From Methanohalophilus sp. RSK (GTDB lineage: Archaea > Halobacteriota > Methanosarcinia > Methanosarcinales > Methanosarcinaceae): DNA of 64,000 nucleotides. Below are positions 36,401 through 44,585 of this stretch, one piece after another. A model generated the notes under the pieces. The model did not search any database. It had not been told where the DNA came from and was given only the letters and a program-made list of their open reading frames with translations. The stretch's first letter is position 1. Each line of letters opens with the position of its first letter. The DNA lies in assembly GCF_003722075.1 (NCBI RefSeq), contig NZ_RDSK01000001.1, positions 186,001-250,000 on the forward strand, in the 5' to 3' direction. Both the position numbers and the translations under genes were made by a program.

Positions 36401-37369
36401 TTAGGTGAACGGAATCAAATTAGTGATAGCAGAGGCCAGACGCATAACCAACGTTATAAAGAATTTTGCTATATTGAATGGTAAGAGTATTGCCTCTTTT
36501 AGAACGTAAGCATAGCCCTGTATCATGGCGGCCTGTCCTTTTCTTTTCTGTAAGATCGCATAGGCCAGTCCTGCACAGTTAGCAAGAGCGACATAGAGCC
36601 AAGTGGAATGTATGAAAAATCCTATCGTGAATATGGCATAAGTGACCATTAACTGAAGATAGAAGAATACGGAATAGATTACTCTGTCATGATCAAGGAA
36701 CGAGAGGCCTGCATATATGTATTTGAGGCCGCCTTCCAGGTCATCGTATGTAGCAGTATCCTGATAGGAAAGTTTAGACCATGCATACGCTTTGACATTT
36801 TTGTTTAAATCCTGTTCTTTTAACTGGACATTTGTAATGTCATATTCTACCGCCCTAGCGGGTAGAAGTGTGCCATTGGCCTGTGTGTTCATTGAATGCA
36901 TTGTAGAAGCACCGATTGAGAAATCGGACTCATCCATCATTATGCGAACTTTATCTGCCGGAACTTCACCTGAAAGTAGAGTTGATCCTGTGGAATTGGA
37001 TACGGTGTAAACCGCCCAATCCCTAGAGAATACAATGAGATATGGCCGTTCTTCTACATCGAAATTAACATTCAATGTATGTGATGTATTCCTATGATGA
37101 AATGTCATAGGCATTGTGGATGAGCCACTTAAATCTTCCATCTCGATGAATATTGAATATATCTCATCGGAAGGAGCACATACAAACGAATCGTATTGTA
37201 GAGCAGAGACATCGTATGAGTTAGGACTCGCAGAGACGTATTTGTCTGCCTGTGCATCAAAGATATACAGGTCATCAAATCCACTAGAGCCATATAGATT
37301 ATATGTGTCTGCTGAGGCCGGAATAACCATAGCGGAAAGGATTATGAGGGTAAGAATGAGTCGTTTCAT
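36401..37369 (-). CDS. Polytopic membrane protein (pVI-like position)
   Basis: 322 aa. Signal peptide (LILTLIILSAMVIPASA), then an extracellular domain of about 200 residues, then three to four membrane helices from about 225 on (FFYLQLMVTYAIFTIGFFI; LYVALANCAGLAYAIL; a final FITLVMRLASAITNLIPF). It lies directly after the large anchored protein with ATGA overlap, as pVI follows pIII in filamentous phages. Likely minor virion protein that caps or anchors the tip. Confidence 0.72.
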   Translation of the reverse strand: MKRLILTLIILSAMVIPASADTYNLYGSSGFDDLYIFDAQADKYVSASPNSYDVSALQYDSFVCAPSDEIYSIFIEMEDLSGSSTMPMTFHHRNTSHTLNVNFDVEERPYLIVFSRDWAVYTVSNSTGSTLLSGEVPADKVRIMMDESDFSIGASTMHSMNTQANGTLLPARAVEYDITNVQLKEQDLNKNVKAYAWSKLSYQDTATYDDLEGGLKYIYAGLSFLDHDRVIYSVFFYLQLMVTYAIFTIGFFIHSTWLYVALANCAGLAYAILQKRKGQAAMIQGYAYVLKEAILLPFNIAKFFITLVMRLASAITNLIPFT

Positions 37370-39510
37370 TTCTTAGCCCCCATTGCTGCTACTACGAACA
37401 AGACAACGAGAATGAACCAAGTTATGCCTGTCCATTGCTGAGCAAAGGACTTCGCATCGTCTGGAGTTTCCCAATCAATAGAGAAATCATCTCCTGTGGG
37501 ATCATCTGTATCTCCACCTGTGCCTGCCGGATACATGGAGAAGGACAAATCTGTACTGTTATTTGTGGCAGTGAATGAGGACTCGTAGGACTCATAACCA
37601 CTTACAGTAGCAGATATATCGTATTCCTGTCCTGGTGTCAGGCCATCGAGGGAGAAATATCCAGAGGAAGAAGTGAAGGAAGTTTCACCGAAGGAATTGC
37701 CGTTCACATAAATGACTACATCATTTATGGGATCATTCGTGTCTTTATCACGAACTACACCGTAAACGTCTGTGTCTGCTGTTTCGGGAGTCAGGTAAAA
37801 GTTTTGCTGAGTTAAGCCCTGTACTGTCACCCATTGTTTAGTAGCGAGATATCCACCTTCAGAAACTGTGGCCTCGTAGTAGCCTTCTGGGAGGGTGAGT
37901 TGATAATTACCATCTAGAGACGTAATAGATACCTTACTGTTTACGGTAACGCTAGCACCGCTTATTCGCTGTCCGGTTGATGAATCATAGACTACTCCAT
38001 AGAGCAAATCCTCATCTGCTGTTACAACATCCGCATAGTCCTGATCTATGTTTACCTCATCCATTATGAGAAGTACGTTTATTCCATCCTGGGAGTAATC
38101 ATCCGGTAGCTTGTAGGAAACCTGACCGTCTCCTGATTTTGTCCAGTTCTGGAGAACATCACCGTCATCGAGGGCATCATCATTGAGTAAAACTAATTCC
38201 ATGTCTGAAGTCAAGCCTTCATAATTAACAACTACCCATTCACCTACTTCATAATTCGACTTGGAGAAGGAAATGGCATAGTCATAATTTGGGTTTTCCA
38301 GATAGCAATGTTGAGCATCCAGTTTTGTATCGCCTTCATAGATTGCTGCAAGGTATGCAGTAGGTGCAGCATCTATAGGGAAGTCATACGTTACACTACC
38401 TGATGAATCAGAGATGGTATAGGATTGCTTCATTGTTGATGAAGTCCAGACCTCAATAGTGTAGTCTTTTGACGAATCCATTGAAGTTATTGAATAATTT
38501 ATTGTGGCTACATCTCCGGCAGTATATGTGCCAGCCTCGCCTACATCCCATCCAACAGTAGCGGATACTGGCGGGATAGGTTCACCTGTATATCCTGTCA
38601 AACCGTCAATTGTAGCAAGAGACTCTATTGTGTCATCATAGCAGATATAAACATTATCGGCAACTGTCATATCATTGGGGGTGGTAACAGAACCAATGGC
38701 CACCTCACCATACGTATCGGTAGTTGCGTTGTATGGGTGTTGATAATAGGTCATTGTGCCTATTAAATTGTATCTATATTGAGAGTAACCTGTACCACCG
38801 ACTGTATACAGATTCCCTGCAACATCTCGGCCAACAACTCTATACCCAGCCTGTGAATACTGACTATATACACCACCCCTGTACTTAGAAAGAAGAGTGT
38901 GCTTACCTGTGTCGTTGTACAGATACACATACCCCGTGACACCACGGTTATCACGTGTGTCCATGTGATAGTCTGCTATCAAAATGCCTTCTGGATGAGG
39001 GTAAAGATCACTAGGAGCATCAATCGAAGTTACTGTCTGAGCAGTATAAACGGGTGGTTGGATACGTGTCAAATCACGGCCATCCATCCAGCGACGAGGA
39101 ATCGTGTATAAACTTTTATCTTCCGAATGTGATAATACAGAGTTTGAACTTACACTACCGAGGAAGAGAAAATCATCATCATTGCCCGAATAAGAGAAGT
39201 TTAATATGCCTTGAGTATCTGAGGTTTTGTACAAAGAACCATCGGAAAGTACAAAATATAGAGAGCCATCTGAATATGATATATCTTTATAATCTGCACC
39301 CGTCAATTTTTGAGCATAATTGCCCGTATCCGTATAAAATTCATATACTGCTTTTTGCCCTGTGTTAGGATCATCTCCCACAAACATGATAGTATCATCA
39401 TCTGGATGGTTGCACAAATGTGTAGGATCAGGCAAACCTGTATATGGTAAAGCAGAGGCATTTGGTATGCAGAATGTTAGGAGTATCAGAAGCAGAACTA
39501 TCCTTTTCAT
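37366..39510 (-). CDS. Large surface protein with C-terminal anchor (pIII/spike-like)
   Basis: 714 aa. Signal peptide (IVLLLILLTFCIPNASA). Residues about 30-325 look like a beta-propeller with repeated VYLYNDTG/LYKT-type strands. An Ig-like pair follows (about 330-490), then two carboxypeptidase-regulatory-like repeats (GVVYDSSTGQRISGASVTV and GVVRDKDTNDPINDVVIYV). A Gly/Asp linker leads to a C-terminal helix ending in AAMGAKK. This is the layout of a virion receptor-binding protein. I start at the ATG at 39510, with AGGAGAC upstream. Confidence 0.82.
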   Translation of the reverse strand: MKRIVLLLILLTFCIPNASALPYTGLPDPTHLCNHPDDDTIMFVGDDPNTGQKAVYEFYTDTGNYAQKLTGADYKDISYSDGSLYFVLSDGSLYKTSDTQGILNFSYSGNDDDFLFLGSVSSNSVLSHSEDKSLYTIPRRWMDGRDLTRIQPPVYTAQTVTSIDAPSDLYPHPEGILIADYHMDTRDNRGVTGYVYLYNDTGKHTLLSKYRGGVYSQYSQAGYRVVGRDVAGNLYTVGGTGYSQYRYNLIGTMTYYQHPYNATTDTYGEVAIGSVTTPNDMTVADNVYICYDDTIESLATIDGLTGYTGEPIPPVSATVGWDVGEAGTYTAGDVATINYSITSMDSSKDYTIEVWTSSTMKQSYTISDSSGSVTYDFPIDAAPTAYLAAIYEGDTKLDAQHCYLENPNYDYAISFSKSNYEVGEWVVVNYEGLTSDMELVLLNDDALDDGDVLQNWTKSGDGQVSYKLPDDYSQDGINVLLIMDEVNIDQDYADVVTADEDLLYGVVYDSSTGQRISGASVTVNSKVSITSLDGNYQLTLPEGYYEATVSEGGYLATKQWVTVQGLTQQNFYLTPETADTDVYGVVRDKDTNDPINDVVIYVNGNSFGETSFTSSSGYFSLDGLTPGQEYDISATVSGYESYESSFTATNNSTDLSFSMYPAGTGGDTDDPTGDDFSIDWETPDDAKSFAQQWTGITWFILVVLFVVAAMGAKK

Positions 39511-39854
39511 CTGGCCTGTCTCCTGAATATTACAAAAATACCTAGACAAACAACTGCACACAAGAGAGCCGCAAATCCGAATGGTACATAAGCCATTAGG
39601 AAATCTGCCCCTCTTTGGGGTTCATTGAAAAGACTTACTGTGTTTGGTTTTACAAATATTTGGTAATTTTCTGTTGAATTAAGTATTATATCATCTGTAT
39701 TATTGTACTGACCTACGACATTACCTGACTGATCGTAAACGGTGTATTCGTATGCATCCATTGGATCAGAAAAAGTGATTGATCCGGCAATGCCGCTAGA
39801 AGTGGTACAGGTCAGTATCAAAAAGATACAGAGGGTTAGAATGCTTTTACGCAT
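39507..39854 (-). CDS. Small signal-peptide protein with C-terminal membrane helix
   Basis: 115 aa. Signal peptide (SILTLCIFLILTCTTSSGIAG), a short beta-rich ectodomain (YEYTVYDQSGNVVGQY), then one helix (VPFGFAALLCAVVCLGIFVIF) and a basic RRQAR tail. Probably a minor coat or accessory tip protein. Its TGA overlaps the start of the large surface protein. Confidence 0.75.
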   Translation of the reverse strand: MRKSILTLCIFLILTCTTSSGIAGSITFSDPMDAYEYTVYDQSGNVVGQYNNTDDIILNSTENYQIFVKPNTVSLFNEPQRGADFLMAYVPFGFAALLCAVVCLGIFVIFRRQAR

Positions 39855-39879
39855 GCCGGATCACCCCTTTTAACCTTAT

Positions 39880-40170
39880 TTATTTCCTGAATCTCATCAT
39901 ACTGAGGAGATTATCGAACAATCCAGTAACGAAGGTAATTACTGCTACTGAAATGACTACACCAGCAACCGCTATAATAAGGGTTACTATATCGGGCATG
40001 AGGCCTGCTGCATCGGTAATTATTGGCCCGATGTCTGCAAGAGAACTGTTAGTCTCTGTTGCTGCTGCCGGAGATACCATAAGAGCACCACCGGAAACTG
40101 CCATAGCAGCCCTGCCTTTGTAGTTAGAGGCTTTTGCCTTTACCTGCTCCATCTTAGTTTTGATCTGCAT
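39880..40170 (-). CDS. pVIII-like major coat protein candidate
   Basis: 96 aa. A basic N-terminus and hydrophobic stretch end in SPAAA, a good signal-peptidase site after residue 37. The mature 59-residue chain has an acidic start (TETNSSLADIG), one long membrane helix (VTLIIAVAGVVISVAVITFV) and a basic end (MMRFRK). Size and charge order match filamentous-phage pVIII, whose basic tail lines the DNA. It overlaps the preceding ssDNA-binding-like gene by 17 bases. Confidence 0.78.
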   Translation of the reverse strand: MQIKTKMEQVKAKASNYKGRAAMAVSGGALMVSPAAATETNSSLADIGPIITDAAGLMPDIVTLIIAVAGVVISVAVITFVTGLFDNLLSMMRFRK

Positions 40171-40411
40171 TCACTTCACCGCCTGATGTAAGAGAGATCA
40201 CATCAGGAAGGAATTTTTCGAGAGCCAGCAAGTCGTCAGGGAACACAGTGAAGTTTTCCCAGCGATCAGCCTTTTTATTGAATTTAGACAACTGTACCCA
40301 GCGAAGGGTAGAGCCATCATCACGCTGCTTTTCTGTAACCGATACACTCATGGAGGGGAGTCTAATGCGATCTCCCACCTGCCTTAGTCCGTAACTATTG
40401 AACTCACTCAT
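40154..40411 (-). CDS. Small PC4-like ssDNA-binding protein candidate (pV-like position)
   Basis: 85 aa. The pattern LRWVQLSKFNKKADRWENF followed by TVFPDDLLALEKFLPDV recalls PC4/Sub1-type ssDNA-binding folds: a beta strand pair, then a helix starting with a proline turn. Position directly before the coat gene equals that of gene V in filamentous phages. The resemblance is by eye. The ATG at 40411 fits a start close to transcription start; a TTG at 40420 is possible. Confidence 0.6.
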   Translation of the reverse strand: MSEFNSYGLRQVGDRIRLPSMSVSVTEKQRDDGSTLRWVQLSKFNKKADRWENFTVFPDDLLALEKFLPDVISLTSGGEVNADQN

Positions 40412-40436
40412 ATTAATCAATGAAAACTAGAATAGA

Positions 40437-40449
40437 GTGATATATAAAC
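40437..40449 (-). promoter_or_regulatory. Promoter of the structural operon
   Basis: On the minus strand GTTTATATATCAC gives a strong TATA box about 30 nt upstream of the ATG at 40411, so the transcript is nearly leaderless. Confidence 0.65.
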
Positions 40450-41203
40450 ATTACAAATTTTCTATAATTGTTACTATAATTATTGTATAAAAAATGGCTA
40501 CTTTTGTTGAGGAGTGGATTAAATGGATGTAAAGTATGTCTTTCAGACACATTTTACTACGCTTGGCCGTAGCCTGCGGGGCAGGTAACGGCGTACTTTC
40601 CCTGATACATGGAATTAGTGTGTTGACTGACTTAGGGTTTGCAGAGAAACGGTCAGCCGGTCAGACCGCAAGGGCCTGCTGCGGCTTCCCTTGTGTAATA
40701 ATGACGGGAATGCCTTAGGGGGAGATCTTATTTCGCTGTCGCGAGTTACTCATTGAGATGTTCTTCCATGTATGGCCTGCCTGCCTGGAGAGATCCCAGA
40801 GTAGATCTACCCCGTTACCTCATTTTCAACTGGAATTTTTGATTTTTATTTGCCAAAAGTTATTTTTTGTGTGTGCCAACTGTGGCACAGAGGCCTTAAT
40901 CGTGTATCTAAGGATACGCAAAATCAAAAGCCAGTGGCCGCGCGCAGCGCGGCAAATGCCGGGTACCTGGGATTGTGGAATTATACGTATTAGAGAAATC
41001 GCTATCGGCTAATCTGTAGAGTGATTTAGAAAGAGATTTTTTCACCACACCGGACACCTTTGTGATGGAGTGGAAATAGTGCAGGGTTTACTGTCCGACT
41101 TTGCAGTTGTCCCTGACAATTCTGTCATGGAGAAATAGCAATCCTGCAAAACAGAGAAGCCAAATAAATAAAATAGTGTTGGACAATATAGAATTGTCCT
41201 TAT
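40450..41203. other. Hairpin-rich intergenic region, candidate origin/packaging region
   Basis: The largest gap in the provirus, 754 bases with no supported gene. It holds a two-part stem (GCCGT-CCTGC-GGG-GCAGG-ACGGC, 40566-40592), TGTGCCA-ACTG-TGGCACA (40872-40889), GTATC-TAAG-GATAC, and GCCGCGC-GCA-GCGCGGC (40937-40953). It separates the replication and structural blocks, like the intergenic region of filamentous phages with origins and packaging signal. The role is inferred from this. Confidence 0.55.
41181..41199 (-). terminator. Terminator hairpin after the methyltransferase gene
   Basis: GGACAAT-ATAGA-ATTGTCC, a perfect 7-bp stem five bases beyond the stop of the minus-strand methyltransferase gene. 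Confidence 0.55.
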
Positions 41204-42169
41204 TTAGGGGGTTGCTGTCACGAATTTTGTTAATTCTGGTGTTTTTGTCATCGCCCTTTCCTGTATGAGTGGTTCATATTCAGGATTAAGTTCAAAAATG
41301 ATACAGTTACGTTCGTTCTTCCTGCAAAATTCGGCAGTAGTTCCAGATCCACCAAATGGATCTAAAACAGTACCACCTACAGGACAACCAGCAAGAATTG
41401 GCCTTTTTACAATATCCAATGGATATACTGCGAAGTGTGCCTTACTGTACGGTTTTGTGTTGATACTCCATACATCCCCTGGGTTCTTGCCCTTTGGATT
41501 ACATACTGCTTTCATCGGGCCATTTGTCTTGTATGTTCCACCTTCTCCTCTGTATGATCCTTGCTGTTGATCCACATTTTGAGATATTCTTTTCATCGAA
41601 TTTTCTTTATGTGGTTCTCGGATTGCGTCTAAATCATAATAATACTTTTGAGATTTAGTAAAATGGTATATGATCTCATAAGTTTTGGTTAATCTGTCTG
41701 TTACTGATTCCGGCATAGGGTTAGGTTTGTGCCAGATTATTTTATTTCTCAATATCCAGCCCGCTTGGATCATCTGCCATGCGAACCTTTCAGGAATCAT
41801 ACACAAAGATTTTGAAGGGAACTCCAGAACATCCCTTGGTGGTGTTTTAGTGGCGTCTCTTGATGGTCTGTTCTTATTATATTCAGGGTTTCCCTGCACT
41901 TTAGTTCCTGCGGATTGGGATCCATTATAATAAGTATCTCCTAAGTTTACAAAACAGTTGCCTGTTTCCTTTAATTTGGTTTGAATATTTGAAAATAGAT
42001 TAATCAGATTGCTTAAATATTCATCAGGGGTGGTTTCTGATCCTATCTGGTCGTCATGTCCATAATCACGAAGTCCCCAGTATGGAGGGGAAGTCATAAC
42101 ACAATCCATGCTATCATCCTCAAGGTTGTGCACAAGTTCCCTCGAATCTCCTATTTGTATATCAATCAT
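41204..42169 (-). CDS. Beta-class DNA methyltransferase (N4-cytosine/N6-adenine)
   Basis: 321 aa. Catalytic motif IV is TSPPYWGLRDYG near residue 26, and SAM motif I is DPFGGSGTTAEFC near residue 277, so the order is beta-class. SPPYW favours N4-cytosine methylation, though N6-adenine is possible. No restriction partner is adjacent. As an orphan it could protect viral DNA from host restriction or time replication. A 22-bp repeat overlaps its ribosome-binding region. Confidence 0.9.
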   Translation of the reverse strand: MIDIQIGDSRELVHNLEDDSMDCVMTSPPYWGLRDYGHDDQIGSETTPDEYLSNLINLFSNIQTKLKETGNCFVNLGDTYYNGSQSAGTKVQGNPEYNKNRPSRDATKTPPRDVLEFPSKSLCMIPERFAWQMIQAGWILRNKIIWHKPNPMPESVTDRLTKTYEIIYHFTKSQKYYYDLDAIREPHKENSMKRISQNVDQQQGSYRGEGGTYKTNGPMKAVCNPKGKNPGDVWSINTKPYSKAHFAVYPLDIVKRPILAGCPVGGTVLDPFGGSGTTAEFCRKNERNCIIFELNPEYEPLIQERAMTKTPELTKFVTATP

Positions 42170-42180
42170 GTCTTAGCCCC

Positions 42181-42202
42181 TGTCCTTTATTTGTCGGAAT
42201 CG
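42181..42202. repeat. 22-bp direct repeat, copy 1
   Basis: Identical to 42353-42374. On the minus strand it encodes the DSDK-stop end of the small gene at 42187 and the purine-rich segment before the methyltransferase ATG. Confidence 0.8.
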
Positions 42203-42336
42203 AGCAACATAATGTCATGCTCTACTGGTTTAGTATATCCACAGAATATCGTGTCGAATGCCTCAGCGAGTGCCTCGTTATTTCCATACGCCTCGACTTG
42301 CACTTTGTATATTACCGTTACCTCAAAATTTGCCAT
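42187..42336 (-). CDS. Small soluble provirus protein
   Basis: 49 aa (start MANFEVTVIYKVQVEAYG), beta-strand then helix with an acidic end DSDK. CGGAGAG lies before the ATG. No known domain. Lies between the methyltransferase and a membrane protein gene. Confidence 0.65.
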   Translation of the reverse strand: MANFEVTVIYKVQVEAYGNNEALAEAFDTIFCGYTKPVEHDIMLLDSDK

Positions 42337-42352
42337 GTTTCATCTCTCCGGT

Positions 42353-42374
42353 TGTCCTTTATTTGTCGGAATCG
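42353..42374. repeat. 22-bp direct repeat, copy 2
   Basis: Same sequence as 42181-42202, at the end of the 81-aa membrane protein gene and before the 49-aa gene. Confidence 0.8.
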
Positions 42375-42604
42375 GAATCATTTAAGGAATCTGTTTTTAG
42401 TTCCCTGAGCCTACTAGCAATTATTTCTAATTGTAAGCAGATGAATAGGATCATTGCCATTGCTAAGTGTCCTGTATTGACATAATCAATATAAGGATCA
42501 AATATGTAGTCGTAGAATGCTGAAATGAAATATACAGCCATCATGATATAGAGTGCCATTGCCCCTAGATCATTGAAGAAATCTACTATACTGTATTTGC
42601 TCAT
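42359..42604 (-). CDS. Small membrane protein of the provirus
   Basis: 81 aa with two likely membrane helices (MALYIMMAVYFISAFYDYIF; TGHLAMAMILFICLQLEII) and a charged tail ending in SDSDK. ATGA overlap with the upstream gene. Function unknown. Confidence 0.68.
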   Translation of the reverse strand: MSKYSIVDFFNDLGAMALYIMMAVYFISAFYDYIFDPYIDYVNTGHLAMAMILFICLQLEIIASRLRELKTDSLNDSDSDK

Positions 42605-42762
42605 CGGTTGCCTCCGTTGAATAATTCATCATATGATTTATCGACAGAACTCCAAGAGAAGATAAACAGACCATTATAGTATGTTACGTCTGTTAATTCG
42701 CGAGTAAACATCTCTCCTGTGTCTGGGTTTTCAATGGCTATTGAATCATGATAAGTAGCCAT
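42601..42762 (-). CDS. Small provirus protein, unknown
   Basis: 53 aa, soluble (MATYHDSIAIENPDTGEMFTR; ends DELFNGGNR). TGA overlaps the next ATG. The pattern suggests a small beta-sandwich or modifier protein; nothing recognised. Confidence 0.6.
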   Translation of the reverse strand: MATYHDSIAIENPDTGEMFTRELTDVTYYNGLFIFSWSSVDKSYDELFNGGNR

Positions 42763-42882
42763 CTAGGTATTGATCTCTGAATAAGACAATCTACGAACTG
42801 TATTTGATTTTTTACCGGACTGTTCCTTTTCAAAGAATGGACTTTTTAATTTAAAATGCAATGTTGAGCCTATTATTTCCAT
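42763..42882 (-). CDS. Small basic provirus protein
   Basis: 39 aa, basic (LHFKLKSPFFEKEQSGKKSNT). GGAG lies 10 nt before the ATG at 42882; the upstream extension in this frame lacks such a site. Abuts the next gene. Confidence 0.5.
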   Translation of the reverse strand: MEIIGSTLHFKLKSPFFEKEQSGKKSNTVRRLSYSEINT

Positions 42883-42989
42883 TTGTTTGATCTCCTTTTT
42901 GCTAGAAATCCTGCTACTGTTCCAATAGTGATGTAAAGAGCCGCAGGGATTAATCCCCACAGCACGTTATTAGGATCGTATTCTATCAT
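42873..42989 (-). CDS. Tiny membrane protein of the provirus
   Basis: 38 aa: short acidic start, one membrane helix (VLWGLIPAALYITIGTVAGFLA), basic tail KRRSNKWK. Acidic-helix-basic layout of a small inovirus coat protein. ATG overlaps the previous gene's TGA. Confidence 0.62.
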   Translation of the reverse strand: MIEYDPNNVLWGLIPAALYITIGTVAGFLAKRRSNKWK

Positions 42990-43078
42990 GGTATCATCAG
43001 AAATAATGAGGATACAATCATAAGCGATACCAAGCAGTACATTGCTACTATTACTATTGTTTTATTTTGACTATACAT
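42986..43078 (-). CDS. Tiny membrane protein of the provirus
   Basis: 30 aa, almost entirely one membrane helix (IVIVAMYCLVSLMIVSSLFLM). GGGAG lies before it, and its TGA overlaps the next ATG. Size compares with filamentous-phage pVII/pIX (about 32-33 residues). Confidence 0.55.
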   Translation of the reverse strand: MYSQNKTIVIVAMYCLVSLMIVSSLFLMIP

Positions 43079-43127
43079 CCATACTCGACTCCCTAAGGTG
43101 TGTGTGCCATTTCTTCATAGCATAGGC

Positions 43128-44585
43128 TCAGCGAATGCGATCCCACTTCATGTTTTGTGGATTGGAAAAGACATGCACCGGCCTTCTTATGCCTAATTTT
43201 GCCAGGTCTCTTTTGATTTCCCTAGCCTCTTTATTTGACTCAACTATGATAGGATCAGTATTCGAGGGTTTGGCCTCACTCATTGGTTTGAGGTTTTTTG
43301 CCCTGTTCCTGTATTCCTGAATCTCATTTGAGTCTATGAAATAATGACCATAGATATGTCTAATTTTAAGTTTGAGGACATTCATTATTTTTGTAATAGG
43401 TTCTTTGATGGCCTCGCAGATTTTACGTTTTTTAAAGAAGATGAACGTCTTATCCTTCCTCTGTCTGTCTAATAATCCCTGATCCCTGAGAGCAGAGATG
43501 TACCGCCAGAGGGTACGCTCACTTATGTCTAGATTGTCTCGCAATTCCTCGAAGGAAGCATAGCCATCTCTACGAGCACAGAGATAAGCGAGTATTTGCA
43601 GAGCAGAAAATGGATTTTCCTCGCTAGCCTGTGAGAGGATAGATGATCCCTGGGGATCAGGAATTTTAGCCCAATTCCATTTGGGCAAACGATAACGATA
43701 TTCGTATTTTTTAGTAGGATCAAAGTAATTGTCCGGCACGTAATCGAGATCAGGGCCAAGACAATGCAATAATGAGTATAGAGTATTGTCGCAATCGGCT
43801 TTTAGCCTGAAATATTCCAATGCTTTTACGTTTTTATTGTCAGATATATATACTTCCAGTTTGGGATGATAGAGAGGATCGGAAGAATCTCTATCGAGGA
43901 AGTTTTTTATCCTGTATGTTTTTACTTTATAATTATATTTTGGGTGTATGCCTGCCGCTTCCCAACGAGGATTGCCGAGAATGAGCATCTCGCATTTGCC
44001 TGCTACTCTATTTTTGTGCAGGTAGGAGTCACCTGACATATCGCTTTCGTATTCGAGTACGGAGAGCATTGAGGCCATGTCTGCCTCATGATCGTCATGA
44101 TAGCGGACATGTCGGGCAAATTGGTAGATTGTTGATTTGTCGAGATCGTATGTGCCTGCAAATCTAGCAGCATCTATTTCTGTGAAGATCGCATCGAGCA
44201 TGTTCAGGTAATCATCCTGTTCAAAGTATGATCCCTGTACCTGTATTGATGTACCAGAGAATGGGTGATCTACTATTTTGCCGGATTTTGTTTTGGTACC
44301 TCTCCCATACCTAGGCCTTATAGAGAAATGGCATTTTGAGGCTTTATCTGCTGATTTCCAGTCAAAATGATATTCAAAAGAGGACTTGTTGTTTTTTGGA
44401 TTAATGAGACCGCCTGCTGTACTCCATACTTTCCATGTTTTGCCTGCTGCTTCCAGAGTTACATGGCTAAGATCGTCATGATCCATGTACCAATTTATGA
44501 CTGTGTGGTACAAATTAAGATCGAGGATAGAATAGTAAGCCCCGAATTCATGGGTTACCGGAAGGGGAAAGACTGGATTAGTCAT
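43128..44585 (-). CDS. Replication-protein-like winged-helix protein
   Basis: 485 aa. The N-terminal half begins THEFGAYYSILDLNLYH and holds FSIRPRYGRG and SIQVQGSYFEQDDYL. These resemble a haloarchaeal virus/plasmid family (DUF7845, from memory). A winged helix follows around residues 330-385 (FEELRDNLDISERTLWRYISAL). No HUH or other rolling-circle motif was found. Probably the element's replication initiator or a large regulator, given size and position at the head of the early block. Overlaps the AbrB-like gene by 8 bases. Confidence 0.6.
   Translation of the reverse strand: MTNPVFPLPVTHEFGAYYSILDLNLYHTVINWYMDHDDLSHVTLEAAGKTWKVWSTAGGLINPKNNKSSFEYHFDWKSADKASKCHFSIRPRYGRGTKTKSGKIVDHPFSGTSIQVQGSYFEQDDYLNMLDAIFTEIDAARFAGTYDLDKSTIYQFARHVRYHDDHEADMASMLSVLEYESDMSGDSYLHKNRVAGKCEMLILGNPRWEAAGIHPKYNYKVKTYRIKNFLDRDSSDPLYHPKLEVYISDNKNVKALEYFRLKADCDNTLYSLLHCLGPDLDYVPDNYFDPTKKYEYRYRLPKWNWAKIPDPQGSSILSQASEENPFSALQILAYLCARRDGYASFEELRDNLDISERTLWRYISALRDQGLLDRQRKDKTFIFFKKRKICEAIKEPITKIMNVLKLKIRHIYGHYFIDSNEIQEYRNRAKNLKPMSEAKPSNTDPIIVESNKEAREIKRDLAKLGIRRPVHVFSNPQNMKWDRIR

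Noticed and set aside
40536-40718. 60-codon plus-strand frame in the provirus intergenic region
   Set aside because: Protein is low in structure signals, has no ribosome-binding site and overlaps a compound hairpin.
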